Translations under genes and position numbers: made by a program
The notes under the pieces: generated by a model
Databases searched by the model: none
The model's input: the letters and a program-made list of their open reading frames with translations, nothing else
What the model was told of the DNA's origin: nothing
NCBI RefSeq assembly: GCF_014697625.1
Contig: NZ_JACJSG010000038.1
Span: forward strand, 23,024-87,023
Length of the DNA stretch: 64,000 bases
Direction: 5' to 3'
From: Anabaena azotica FACHB-119
Lineage (GTDB): Bacteria; Cyanobacteriota; Cyanobacteriia; Cyanobacteriales; Nostocaceae
Part shown: positions 7,292-15,176 of the stretch, piece after piece
Layout: each line of letters opens with the position of its first letter
How positions within the stretch are numbered: position 1 is the stretch's first letter

Positions 7292-9082
7292 ATGACGCTC
7301 CCAATTCGTAACGTCGCCATTATCGCCCACGTTGACCACGGCAAGACCACCTTGGTTGATGCACTTCTGAGACAGTCCGGCATTTTCCGAGAAGGTGAAG
7401 ACGTTCCGGATTGCGTTATGGACTCCAATGACCTAGAACGGGAAAGAGGAATTACGATTCTGGCGAAGAATACAGCCGTTCGCTATAAAGAAACCCTAAT
7501 CAATATTATTGATACCCCCGGACACGCTGACTTCGGTGGCGAAGTTGAACGGGTACTCGGCATGGTTGACGGTTGTATCCTGATTGTTGATGCTAACGAA
7601 GGCCCCATGCCCCAGACTCGCTTTGTGTTGAAAAAAGCCCTGGAAAAAGGTCTACGTCCTATCGTTGTGGTCAACAAAATCGACCGTCCCCAAGCAGAAC
7701 CCCACGGTGCTATTGATAAAGTATTGGATCTGTTCTTGGAATTAGGCGCAGATGATGACCAGTGTGATTTCCCTTATCTGTTCGCCTCTGGTTTGTCTGG
7801 TTATGCAAAAGAATCCTTGGAAGAGGAACCCAAGGATATGCAGCCTTTATTTGATGCAATTTTACGCCACGTTCCACCCCCAGTAGGTGATGCTACTAAG
7901 CCTCTGCAATTGCAAGTCACCACCCTAGATTATTCTGAATATCTGGGACGGATTGTGATTGGGAGAATCCACAACGGCACAATTCGTAGCGGACAACAGG
8001 CTGCTTTGGTAACAGAAAGTGGTGCAATTGTCAAGGCAAAAATTAGTAAGTTGTTGGGTTTTGAAGGACTCAAGCGGGTGGAATTAGAAGAAGCCTCCGC
8101 AGGTCTGATTGTGGCTGTGGCTGGTTTCGCTGATGCTAACATCGGGGAAACAATCACCGACCCCAACGAACCCCAAGCATTACCATTAATTAAAGTAGAT
8201 GAGCCTACCTTGCAGATGACCTTCTGGGTGAATGATTCGCCCTTTGCAGGTCAAGAAGGTAAACTGGTGACATCTAGACAAGTGCGCGATCGCCTATTCC
8301 GCGAACTAGAAACTAACGTCGCCCTGCGCGTAGAAGAAACCGACTCCCCCGATAAATTCCTCGTCTCCGGTCGTGGTGAACTCCACCTGGGTATCTTAAT
8401 CGAAACCATGCGCCGTGAGGGTTACGAGTTCCAAGTATCTCAGCCACAGGTAATTTACCGCGAAGTCAACGGTCAACCATGCGAACCTTATGAATTGTTA
8501 GTGTTAGACGTTCCTTCCGATGCAGTTGGTAGCTGTATTGAACGTTTAGGACAACGCAAAGGCGAAATGCAGGATATGCAGCCAGGGGTTAGCAACCGTA
8601 CTCAGTTAGAGTTTGTCATTCCCGCCCGTGGTTTGATTGGTTTCCGTGGTGAATTTATGCGGATGACCCGTGGCGAAGGTATCATGAACCACAGCTTCTT
8701 AGATTATCGTCCGCTTTGTGGTGAGATTGAAGCCCGGAACAAAGGTGTATTAATTGCTTTTGAAGAAGGTGTTTCTACTTTCTACGCCATGAAGAACGCA
8801 GAAGATAGAGGTTTGTTCTTCATCACTCCTGGTACTAAAGTGTACAAGGGTATGATTGTGGGTGAACACAACCGTCCCCAAGACTTGGAATTAAACGTTT
8901 GCAAAACCAAGCAGTTAACCAACCACCGCGCCTCCGGTGGCGATGAGTTAGTTCAGTTGCAAGCACCTGTAGAAATGAGTCTCGAACGGGCGTTAGAGTA
9001 CATCGGCCCCGATGAGTTGGTGGAAGTAACACCTCAATCTATTCGTTTAAGAAAGATGGCGAAGAAGTTAGCGAAAAGGTAA
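7292..9082 (+). CDS. typA: Ribosome-associated translational GTPase TypA/BipA
   Basis: A 596-residue translational GTPase of the EF-G/LepA class that binds the 70S ribosome and helps growth under stress and low temperature. The G motifs are intact: G1 AHVDHGKTT at residues 12-20, G2 around RGITILAKN, G3 DTPGHADFGG and G4 NKID. The TypA-specific C-terminal region contains GRGELHLGILIETMRREG and GLIGFRGEFMRMTRGEG. Length is normal for the family. It is monocistronic: hairpin repeats lie upstream and a strong terminator follows at 9102-9128. The frame ATG at 7292 gives the conserved N-terminus MTLPIRNVAIIAHVDH. Confidence 0.97.
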   Translation: MTLPIRNVAIIAHVDHGKTTLVDALLRQSGIFREGEDVPDCVMDSNDLERERGITILAKNTAVRYKETLINIIDTPGHADFGGEVERVLGMVDGCILIVDANEGPMPQTRFVLKKALEKGLRPIVVVNKIDRPQAEPHGAIDKVLDLFLELGADDDQCDFPYLFASGLSGYAKESLEEEPKDMQPLFDAILRHVPPPVGDATKPLQLQVTTLDYSEYLGRIVIGRIHNGTIRSGQQAALVTESGAIVKAKISKLLGFEGLKRVELEEASAGLIVAVAGFADANIGETITDPNEPQALPLIKVDEPTLQMTFWVNDSPFAGQEGKLVTSRQVRDRLFRELETNVALRVEETDSPDKFLVSGRGELHLGILIETMRREGYEFQVSQPQVIYREVNGQPCEPYELLVLDVPSDAVGSCIERLGQRKGEMQDMQPGVSNRTQLEFVIPARGLIGFRGEFMRMTRGEGIMNHSFLDYRPLCGEIEARNKGVLIAFEEGVSTFYAMKNAEDRGLFFITPGTKVYKGMIVGEHNRPQDLELNVCKTKQLTNHRASGGDELVQLQAPVEMSLERALEYIGPDELVEVTPQSIRLRKMAKKLAKR

Positions 9083-9101
9083 GTAAAATTACTGAATTAA
9101 T

Positions 9102-9128
9102 AAAAAGCCTGCGGATGCAGGCTTTTTT
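9102..9128 (+). terminator. Rho-independent terminator of typA
   Basis: The stem AAAGCCTGC / GCAGGCTTT with a GGAT loop is followed by a run of six T. It starts about 20 bases after the typA stop. Confidence 0.9.
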
Positions 9129-9192
9129 GTTGGCTATACTGAGTGCTGTTATAATTTGCTCACCCAGGCAGAAAACATCTATTAAATAAATT

Positions 9193-10611
9193 ATGATACC
9201 CGAAATATCAACTATTTCTTTTTTAATTGGAATAATTGCAGGCATGATTTTCTACCTTGATGGGTGGAGAGCTTCTACTGGTAGCAAAAAACTTTCAGAT
9301 TCTCAGCGTTATAGAGGTTTACTAATAGTAGTTGGTGGCGGTGTAGTTAGTCCACTTCTAGATAAATTTATTTTGGAAACTGACAAGTATGATTTTTTTA
9401 AAGGCTATCTATTTGGGGTTGTTTTCGGTTGGTTAATCTTATTTATTAGTGTCACTTTACTATATGTTATTTGGAAGAGTACCAAAGATTTACCACAGAA
9501 TAATAACTCTTATAGAATTGGGCAAATATCTTATTCATTTATAGAAATAATATCGGGAGGTATTAACGTTGATCCTATTCGACGGCAGCAAGAACTAGAA
9601 AATCAAATATTTGAAAATAAACTTGCCGAAATTAAACAAAAACTAAGGCAAGAAGATCCTAAAGCTTATGTTGCACTTGAGGAGCAAATAATACAAAGTC
9701 AACAGTACGCTCTGAAAGCTCAAAAGGACAATTTAGAAACTTTAAAAGTTGCAATTAATCAAGCTACCTCCCAACCTGAACAAGAAGCAGAAAAGCTTAT
9801 TCAAGATAAAAATCAGCTAATTCAAACGCTTGTAGGTGAATTAGAGTTAGCTCGAAATCGCTATAATGAAAATAAGGAAGATAGCGGAAAGCTACAAAAA
9901 ATAATAGATGAATATACTATACAATTGCATCGTCAAGAAAATGAAACAAGAGAATTACGCGAATTAATTAATAATTTCAAAAATCAAGTAATTAGCGAAT
10001 CGGAATTTTCAAAACTAATAACATTTAAAAGAATAAATCAATATGAGATGGGAGGCTTATTTATAGGAGAATTAGCTATAAATGGTAGATTAATTAAAAT
10101 TTATCATGGTGATATTACCAATCTTATAACAGATGTTGTTGTCAGTTCAGATGACAGTTATTTAACAATGGGAGGAGGTGTATCTTACAGAATCCGTTGT
10201 GAAGGGGGTAACGAAATATATACAGAAGCTCAGAAATTAGTTCCTCTCTCATTGGGCGAAGTTGTAGTTACAACAGCAGGTAAACTATCGGCAAGCAAGG
10301 TATTTCATGGAGTGGTTATCGATTTTGACACTGGCAAAGGGCCTTCTAAAGAAGTAATCCAGCAGGTCATACACACTAGCTTAGAAAAAGCAAGTAGAGC
10401 TAGTTATCGATGTATTGCTTTTCCTTTGCTTGGTACTGGAGCCGGAGGATTTTCAGCCATAGAAGCATTAAAAATAATATTAAATCAAATAATAAAAGAC
10501 CTGTCTAATCAATCGCAAAGTATTGTTGAAGTGACTATTGCTATTTATGGAAGCGTCGCGCAAGTCATAGATATTGAAGCTGTAATTGAGGAAGTAAAAA
10601 GTAATAGGTGA
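9193..10611 (+). CDS. Membrane-anchored coiled-coil protein with C-terminal macro domain
   Basis: A 472-residue protein. Two to three hydrophobic segments lie in the first 95 residues (about 8-24, 42-58 and 71-94). Residues about 130-265 are strongly charged and form a long coiled coil. Residues about 299-465 form a macro domain, a fold that binds or hydrolyses ADP-ribose conjugates. Its markers are GDIT (305-308), the loop SSDDSYLTMGGGVSYRI and the phosphate-binding loop PLLGTGAGGF (411-420). The usual NAAN of ADP-ribosyl hydrolases reads SSDD here, so catalytic activity may differ. The macro domain should face the cytoplasm. A conflict or NAD-signalling role is inference from the architecture and from the toxin-antitoxin neighbours. 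A small unknown gene follows 49 bases downstream. Confidence 0.8.
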   Translation: MIPEISTISFLIGIIAGMIFYLDGWRASTGSKKLSDSQRYRGLLIVVGGGVVSPLLDKFILETDKYDFFKGYLFGVVFGWLILFISVTLLYVIWKSTKDLPQNNNSYRIGQISYSFIEIISGGINVDPIRRQQELENQIFENKLAEIKQKLRQEDPKAYVALEEQIIQSQQYALKAQKDNLETLKVAINQATSQPEQEAEKLIQDKNQLIQTLVGELELARNRYNENKEDSGKLQKIIDEYTIQLHRQENETRELRELINNFKNQVISESEFSKLITFKRINQYEMGGLFIGELAINGRLIKIYHGDITNLITDVVVSSDDSYLTMGGGVSYRIRCEGGNEIYTEAQKLVPLSLGEVVVTTAGKLSASKVFHGVVIDFDTGKGPSKEVIQQVIHTSLEKASRASYRCIAFPLLGTGAGGFSAIEALKIILNQIIKDLSNQSQSIVEVTIAIYGSVAQVIDIEAVIEEVKSNR

Positions 10612-10660
10612 ATGTATCCGTACATAATAATTATCAGCACCCGCAAAGAGAGAAAGTTTC

Positions 10661-10906
10661 ATGAAGAAGGAAGTTGAAAACGAAATGGAAGATGAATTAT
10701 GTTATGAGTATGACTTTGCCCAAATGGAAGGAGGAGTTAGAGGTAAATATGTTGAGCGATATCGGACACAAACGAACCTAGTACGTTTAGATCCCGATGT
10801 TGCACAGGCTTTTCCCAACGATGAAGCAGTGAATAACGCATTAAGATTACTAATCGAAATTGCCCAGCGTCAGCAACAGAGTAATAATGTACAGAGAACA
10901 AAATAA
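10661..10906 (+). CDS. Small acidic protein, possible antitoxin-like
   Basis: An 81-residue soluble protein, not firmly recognised. The N-terminus is acidic (MKKEVENEMEDEL), and the C-terminal half contains NLVRLDPDVAQAFPNDEAVNNALRLL, split here as VRLDPDVA and AVNNALRLLIEIAQ. That form resembles small proteins annotated as partners of RelE-like toxins in cyanobacteria. An ATG at 10661 follows AGAGAGAAAG. No toxin gene adjoins it: the macro-domain gene is upstream and a 42-base repeat lies downstream. Treat the antitoxin idea as weak inference. Confidence 0.55.
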   Translation: MKKEVENEMEDELCYEYDFAQMEGGVRGKYVERYRTQTNLVRLDPDVAQAFPNDEAVNNALRLLIEIAQRQQQSNNVQRTK

Positions 10907-10933
10907 AAGTTGTTGGCTGAAGTTAAGATAGTG

Positions 10934-10975
10934 AAGCGATCGCTCAAAACTGAACCCAACTTCAGCCTATACTAA
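10934..10975 (+). repeat. 42-bp direct repeat, left copy
   Basis: It starts AAGCGATCGCTCAAAACTGA and is identical over 42 bases to 11999-12040. The two copies bracket the DUF4258/YgiT pair and the BrnT-remnant/CopG pair. A GGCTGAAGTT upstream at 10915 can pair with AACTTCAGCC inside the repeat, forming a hairpin at this copy only. Confidence 0.85.
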
Positions 10976-11036
10976 CCAAGCCTGATTTTTTACTTAAGGC
11001 TTGGTAAAATGAGCAAAATGTTACTAAAACAAACAA

Positions 11037-11333
11037 GTGCCTCGTAGTGATATTGACCGTATTAGAGAAAAGATTAGACTCCGCCAATATGATATGTCAG
11101 CCCATGCAATGGAAGAAATGGCTGAGGATATGCTGACAATTTTGGATGTGGAAGAGGCTGTTTTTACAGGTCAAGTTATCCGGGTTGAAAAAGATGATCC
11201 AAGAGGCACAAAATATATAGTAGTGGGAACTGCATTAGATCAACAAACGCCTGTTGGGATTGTTGGGCGTTTCGCAACTAGTGGACGTTATCTGATTATT
11301 ACTGTTTATGAAGTTACAGAGCTTGAGGGCTAG
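11037..11333 (+). CDS. DUF4258 protein, likely toxin of a type II toxin-antitoxin pair
   Basis: A 98-residue protein of the DUF4258 family. These are compact, RelE/MqsR-like proteins commonly paired with YgiT-type zinc-finger proteins. The family hallmark is the N-terminal helix region with SAHAMEEMAEDM and the strand VVGTALDQQTPVGIVGRF. A GTG at 11037 is used, because the next in-frame ATG (residue 20) would remove the conserved first helix. The downstream zinc-finger gene starts four bases after the stop, so the two are translationally linked. The gene appears full length, unlike the three other toxins in this patch. Confidence 0.8.
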   Translation: MPRSDIDRIREKIRLRQYDMSAHAMEEMAEDMLTILDVEEAVFTGQVIRVEKDDPRGTKYIVVGTALDQQTPVGIVGRFATSGRYLIITVYEVTELEG

Positions 11334-11337
11334 GCGT

Positions 11338-11580
11338 ATGTATGGATATAAATGCGAGTATTGCGAAGGAACCGTTCAACCCCGGACTGTTAAGCGTGAA
11401 GCATTTAAACATAGAGATGGATTTGTCATTCTTGAAGATGTGACAATAGGTATTTGTGATAACTGTGGAAATCGCTATTATTCTGCTGATATTCTCCATG
11501 CGGTTCATGCTGTTGCAACTGGCGCGAAACCTCCAGAAAGAACCGAAGAAATTCCCGTCGCTCATCTAGAATCAGCATAA
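11338..11580 (+). CDS. YgiT-type zinc-finger antitoxin (MqsA-like N-terminal domain)
   Basis: An 80-residue protein with two CxxC pairs: CEYC near the N-terminus and CDNC about 30 residues later. This is the zinc-binding fold of the MqsA/YgiT N-terminal domain, which neutralises the cognate toxin. The MqsA-type C-terminal HTH is absent, as usual for the DUF4258 partner. The ATG at 11338, four bases after the DUF4258 stop, is preferred over an ATG at 11308 that would overlap the toxin gene by 26 bases. Function as antitoxin is inferred from family and pairing. Confidence 0.8.
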   Translation: MYGYKCEYCEGTVQPRTVKREAFKHRDGFVILEDVTIGICDNCGNRYYSADILHAVHAVATGAKPPERTEEIPVAHLESA

Positions 11581-11641
11581 ACAAAGTTGTGTGTAAAAAA
11601 TAATTTATTAAACCACGGAGACACAGAGAACACAGAGAGAA

Positions 11642-11689
11642 TTTGCTCGGAAAGCGATACGCAAGGAGCGAGAATATTATGAAAGCTGA
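11642..11689 (+). pseudogene. BrnT-like toxin remnant (last 15 codons)
   Basis: Reading from 11642 gives FARKAIRKEREYYES and a stop at 11687-11689. ARKAxxxER.YYE is the characteristic end of BrnT-type RNase toxins. The preceding 30 bases (ccacggagacacagag type) are a common intergenic repeat, so all but the tail of the toxin has been replaced. The remnant overlaps the start of the RHH antitoxin gene (ATG at 11679), the typical BrnT-BrnA arrangement. Confidence 0.7.
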
Positions 11690-11963
11690 AGCACTGAAAA
11701 AGCGATTAGATAAAAATCGTCCGATGACGACAATCACAATTCGCATTCCTGAAGATGTAATTGAAGATTTGAAGAGAATAGCACCATTATTAGGGTTCTC
11801 TGGTTATCAGCCCTTAGTTCGTGCTTATATTGGACAAGGACTCAGATCTGATCTTGAGCGTCTAGAGGGTGATACGGTTTCAGCTTTGATTGCTAGCTTG
11901 AAACGTCACGGTGTGAGTGATGAGGTAATTAATGAAGCCCTGAATGAATTGGCTCAAAGATAG
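11679..11963 (+). CDS. Ribbon-helix-helix (CopG-type) antitoxin, toxin partner truncated
   Basis: A 94-residue DNA-binding antitoxin. The RHH core is TTITIRIPEDVIEDLKRIAP (residues about 20-39), where a beta strand is followed by the first helix, and then YQPLVRAYIGQGL for the second helix. AAGGAG lies 10 bases before the ATG at 11679, inside the remnant of the toxin gene. Such proteins normally repress their own operon and bind the BrnT-like toxin. Here the toxin is only a 15-codon tail, so the antitoxin is an orphan that could still bind DNA or neutralise a related toxin. Confidence 0.8.
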   Translation: MKAEALKKRLDKNRPMTTITIRIPEDVIEDLKRIAPLLGFSGYQPLVRAYIGQGLRSDLERLEGDTVSALIASLKRHGVSDEVINEALNELAQR

Positions 11964-11998
11964 TTGAATTTGCAGTTAAACTCAGTAGCGGAGTGAAA

Positions 11999-12040
11999 AA
12001 GCGATCGCTCAAAACTGAACCCAACTTCAGCCTATACTAA
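11999..12040 (+). repeat. 42-bp direct repeat, right copy
   Basis: It is identical to 10934-10975, in the same orientation, and lies between the RHH antitoxin and the Phd-like antitoxin. Recombination between the two would remove about 1.07 kb containing two toxin-antitoxin loci. Confidence 0.85.
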
Positions 12041-12073
12041 AAAACGAAGACAAGAAAAATATTGCCCTCATAA

Positions 12074-12301
12074 ATGCACCAAGTTAATTTGCAAGAAGCT
12101 GAGACTCGCCTAGCAGAACTAATTGAAGAAGCGGCTACTGGTGAAGAAGTCATCATCACACGTAGCGATGGTACATCTTTCAAGATTGTGCCGCTTGGTG
12201 GTGTAGAAGCACGTCCTAAGTTTGGTAGTGCTAGGGGTTTAGTGAAAATGTCAGATGATTTTGATGAGCCTTTGGCGGATTTTGAGGAATACGCTCCATG
12301 A
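12074..12301 (+). CDS. Phd/YefM-type antitoxin
   Basis: A 75-residue antitoxin of the Phd/YefM fold: MHQVNLQEAETRLAELIEEA is the first strand and helix, and GEEVIITRSDGTSFKIVPL the dimerisation core. The C-terminal tail after residue 50 (FGSARGLVKMSDDFDEPL) is the toxin-binding segment usual in partners of PIN (VapC-like) toxins. The stop codon overlaps the ATG of the PIN gene by four bases (ATGA), so both are one operon. The antitoxin itself looks complete. Confidence 0.88.
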   Translation: MHQVNLQEAETRLAELIEEAATGEEVIITRSDGTSFKIVPLGGVEARPKFGSARGLVKMSDDFDEPLADFEEYAP

Positions 12302-12540
12302 GGCTAATGCTCGACACCCATACATTTTTATGGTTTATTGAGGGCAGTTTGAATCTTAGTGATACGGCAAAAAACCTGATTGAAGATCAGCGAAATCAAA
12401 GGTTTTTGAGCGTTGCTAGTCTTTGGGAAATGTCTATATTGCGTTTTCACCCTGTGGGAATACGCGATCGCTTGTTAGCCAGACGCAAAGCCGAGTAAAC
12501 TGAGATATTGCCATTCTTGGCAGATGATAACTTTAACACA
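12298..12540 (+). pseudogene. PIN-domain (VapC-like) toxin, degraded
   Basis: The first 48 residues are a normal PIN toxin (MRLMLDTHTFLWFIEG with the first acidic residue, then SVASLWEMSI with the acidic Glu). Then about 40 residues are missing, and the frame goes on as RFHPVGIRDRLLARRKAE to a stop at 12496. The same frame after the stop reads TEILPFLADDNFNTLL, which fits the rest of the PIN C-terminus (DRLL, then ADxxF). So the gene has an internal deletion near a HIP1 site (CGATCGC at 12466) and a nonsense codon. A functional 66-residue product is unlikely because the other acidic residues of the active site are lost. Confidence 0.75.
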
Positions 12541-12543
12541 CTA

Positions 12544-13752
12544 CTAATCTTGCTTCAAGGCTGAGTAAATCGCCAAAATTTGCTGCCCTAAACGTTCATG
12601 GTTAAAATGTTCTGTGACAGTATGTCTGGCATTTTTAGAAATGAATTGACGTTTTTGCGAGTTTTCTAGCAAATCTAAAATCGCTGCTGCTAAAGCAGTC
12701 GGTTCCCTTGGTGGTACACCAACTGCATCATAATTATGAGTAAATAACTCAGCAGCGCCACCTGCTTGAGAGACTACCACAGGTTTACCACAAGCCATTG
12801 CTTCCACTATTGCCAGCCCAAATGGTTCTGGTTGGGTACTGGCATGAACTATAATATCTAACCAACGGTAAATTTTGACTATATCTTGCTGAAAACCTAT
12901 AAAATCAATTCTTTCTGTAATTCCCAGATCTGAGGCTTTATTTTTTAACTCTGGTTCGGAAAATTGAGAACCGCGAGTTTTATAAATTGCTCCACCAACG
13001 ATACAGAAACGAACGCTTAAGTTCGGATGCGCTTTGACAATTTGATGTGCTGCTTCCAAAAAAATGTCCTGTCCTTTCCAACGTGCAAATGTAGCTACTA
13101 ATCCAACTTTCAGGATAAAGTTAGAACAAGGAGTAGTGGGAACAGCAGGGGAGAAGTAATTTATGTCTACAGCATTGTAAATTACTTCAATTGGTAGCCG
13201 AGGTAGAGTGATTTTGGCATCTTGAGCAACAGCTTGGGATATAGCTATTCCCAGTGTCGCGCGAAAGCTTATCCATTTTAAGAGTTTTGCCATTAACGGT
13301 CGTGAGCCGTAGAAGTCATGGATGTGCCAAATAACAGGTGTATCCTTTACTCCAGCAAATGCTGTTAATAAGTGAGTTTTAATACCATTAGAATGAATTA
13401 AATCTGGATTAATTTTATGTATTAATTGGTGAAATTCTTGAAAATATTTATTTATGCTGGGTAAAACTTTTATTAATTGTAGTAGTAACATCAATGCGCT
13501 GACAGCTTTACTACTACCTTTATTGCTACTTTTAAAGGCACTATCACCTAATTGATTAAATTCTTCTGGCAATTTCAATAGTGTGACCTGTACTCCTAAT
13601 TTTTCAGACTCTTTGATTAATGCGCCATCTGTACCTACAATCAGGTATAGTTGGAGATTTGGTTGTGTATTTAGGAGCGCAGCAAAGATAGTCAGCAATA
13701 CTTTCTCCGCACCACCAATTGCTCCGATAGGATTCACAAATAGAATTTTCAT
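12544..13752 (-). CDS. Glycosyltransferase family 4
   Basis: A 402-residue GT-B enzyme that transfers a sugar from a nucleotide donor to a growing polysaccharide at the inner face of the membrane. The N-terminal domain starts MKILFVNPIGAIGGAEKVL, and the donor-binding domain has FARWKGQDIFLEA and the retaining-GT E-x7-E motif in EPFGLAIVEAMACGKPV around residue 310. Family 4 assignment is firm; sugar and linkage cannot be read from sequence. It is the last gene of a two-gene minus-strand unit with the GT at 13800-14954, 47 bases apart. Confidence 0.9.
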   Translation of the reverse strand: MKILFVNPIGAIGGAEKVLLTIFAALLNTQPNLQLYLIVGTDGALIKESEKLGVQVTLLKLPEEFNQLGDSAFKSSNKGSSKAVSALMLLLQLIKVLPSINKYFQEFHQLIHKINPDLIHSNGIKTHLLTAFAGVKDTPVIWHIHDFYGSRPLMAKLLKWISFRATLGIAISQAVAQDAKITLPRLPIEVIYNAVDINYFSPAVPTTPCSNFILKVGLVATFARWKGQDIFLEAAHQIVKAHPNLSVRFCIVGGAIYKTRGSQFSEPELKNKASDLGITERIDFIGFQQDIVKIYRWLDIIVHASTQPEPFGLAIVEAMACGKPVVVSQAGGAAELFTHNYDAVGVPPREPTALAAAILDLLENSQKRQFISKNARHTVTEHFNHERLGQQILAIYSALKQD

Positions 13753-13799
13753 ATAGTTTTCACGATTAATCTTTGTTTTTAATTCGTCCTTCTTGTGTT

Positions 13800-14954
13800 T
13801 TATTGATGAGAAACTAACTGTAAATATGATTGTGCAATAATCTCGGTATGGTTAGACCAAGAATACTTCTCAGCTTCAGCTAAACGCAAATTAATAGCGG
13901 GTGCAAGATTTGGTTTTGCTAATACTTGCTCTAGCATCTTTACCCAAGCTGATATATCTTCCGTCGGACAATACAATACTCCTTGTCCACCTACCTCACG
14001 CAGAACAGGAATATCGCTAACAACGAGAATTGCTCCACAGGCTAAAGCTTCAATCACAGGTAAGCCAAATCCCTCTGCTTCACTGGTTAATAACACTACT
14101 GATGCTCGTCGATAAAGGGCTGCTATGGTTGAACGCTGTAAACCTTGTAGATAAATTATTGATTCGCCGATATTCAGCTGCGAAATTTGTTGCAGTTGAC
14201 TTTGTGTCCACTCCCCACTGACTTTGACGAGTCGCAGAGATGGATAAATAGTTCTGGTTCGTGCAAATACTTCTAAAAGAATGTCAATGCGTTTGCGCTT
14301 GATGCAGCTACCAACGTGTAATAGAAAAGGTGCATTACCTATTTGTTCTAAAATTTTTTGGTCAGTCTGACTAGTGTTCTCGGTAGTAATATTAAATTCT
14401 GGAGCAAAACCATAGGGAGCGTAAACTAGGCGTGATGGTTCCACTAGTTGATATTGCTCTATTTGCCTTTTTACTTCTGCGGTGGAATAAAATACAACAG
14501 CACATGACTGTAGACCAAGCAAAATTTTGCGTGACATGGCTTGATACCATCTAGGGCGAGGTTCTTGGGCTGGCTCTAGCAATGAACGAAAAGCATCTAT
14601 ATCGTGGCAGTATACACCTGTACGTTCTGGTGGCAAGATATGGACTAGGTGGGCATAGCTGTGATCAGCAACATGATATAAATCAAAATCTGCTGTCCGT
14701 TGACTAAGGTAACGGGGATAGTCCCAAAACCGATTGAGTAAGCGGTCAGTATTGTAAGTAAAGCGCTTTTTTTTCAACCAGGGGATTTTTTGACAACGCC
14801 CTTGAAATGTTGGACATACCTGTATGGCTTGAATAGCTGTATCATGTTCAGCTTGTAAATGCTTGAGTAGCATCTGAGCGCACAAATCCATACTAGGCCA
14901 GTTTTCTTCGGGGTAATCACAAAGAATTGCCAAGCGTATTCGATTTTTAGTCAA
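13800..14954 (-). CDS. Glycosyltransferase family 4
   Basis: A 384-residue GT4 enzyme. The donor-binding half has FLLHVGSCIKRKRIDILLEV and EAEGFGLPVIEALACGA (E-x7-E near residue 290). A TTG at 14952-14954 is used: it gives the expected N-terminus (MTKNRIRLAILCDYPEENW), and the first internal ATG, 17 codons later, would delete the first strand. It faces the next gene cluster divergently (the genes at 15177 and 16271 run the other way), so the 220 bases between hold both promoters. Confidence 0.88.
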   Translation of the reverse strand: MTKNRIRLAILCDYPEENWPSMDLCAQMLLKHLQAEHDTAIQAIQVCPTFQGRCQKIPWLKKKRFTYNTDRLLNRFWDYPRYLSQRTADFDLYHVADHSYAHLVHILPPERTGVYCHDIDAFRSLLEPAQEPRPRWYQAMSRKILLGLQSCAVVFYSTAEVKRQIEQYQLVEPSRLVYAPYGFAPEFNITTENTSQTDQKILEQIGNAPFLLHVGSCIKRKRIDILLEVFARTRTIYPSLRLVKVSGEWTQSQLQQISQLNIGESIIYLQGLQRSTIAALYRRASVVLLTSEAEGFGLPVIEALACGAILVVSDIPVLREVGGQGVLYCPTEDISAWVKMLEQVLAKPNLAPAINLRLAEAEKYSWSNHTEIIAQSYLQLVSHQ

Positions 14955-15176
14955 GGTTTTGCTCTTCTATAATTTTCCATTACGGCAAATAAAAAATGTT
15001 TGGCTGTTGATAAATCCTCCCAACCAACCGACAGGGGAGAACAATGTCTGTTCAATTTCAAATTCTTTGCTCAATTGCTGACGCAAAGCAAGCCAATTAA
15101 ATTCCTTACGGACATCACTTTTTTTATGGGGTATAGTGTATCACTAATATTAATCTATTACTGTGAGAACAACCAC

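Noticed and set aside
15000..15176. 59-residue N-terminal extension of the glycosyltransferase from a TTG start
   Set aside because: The extension does not resemble a GT-B start and the conserved first strand begins at the ATG at 15177.
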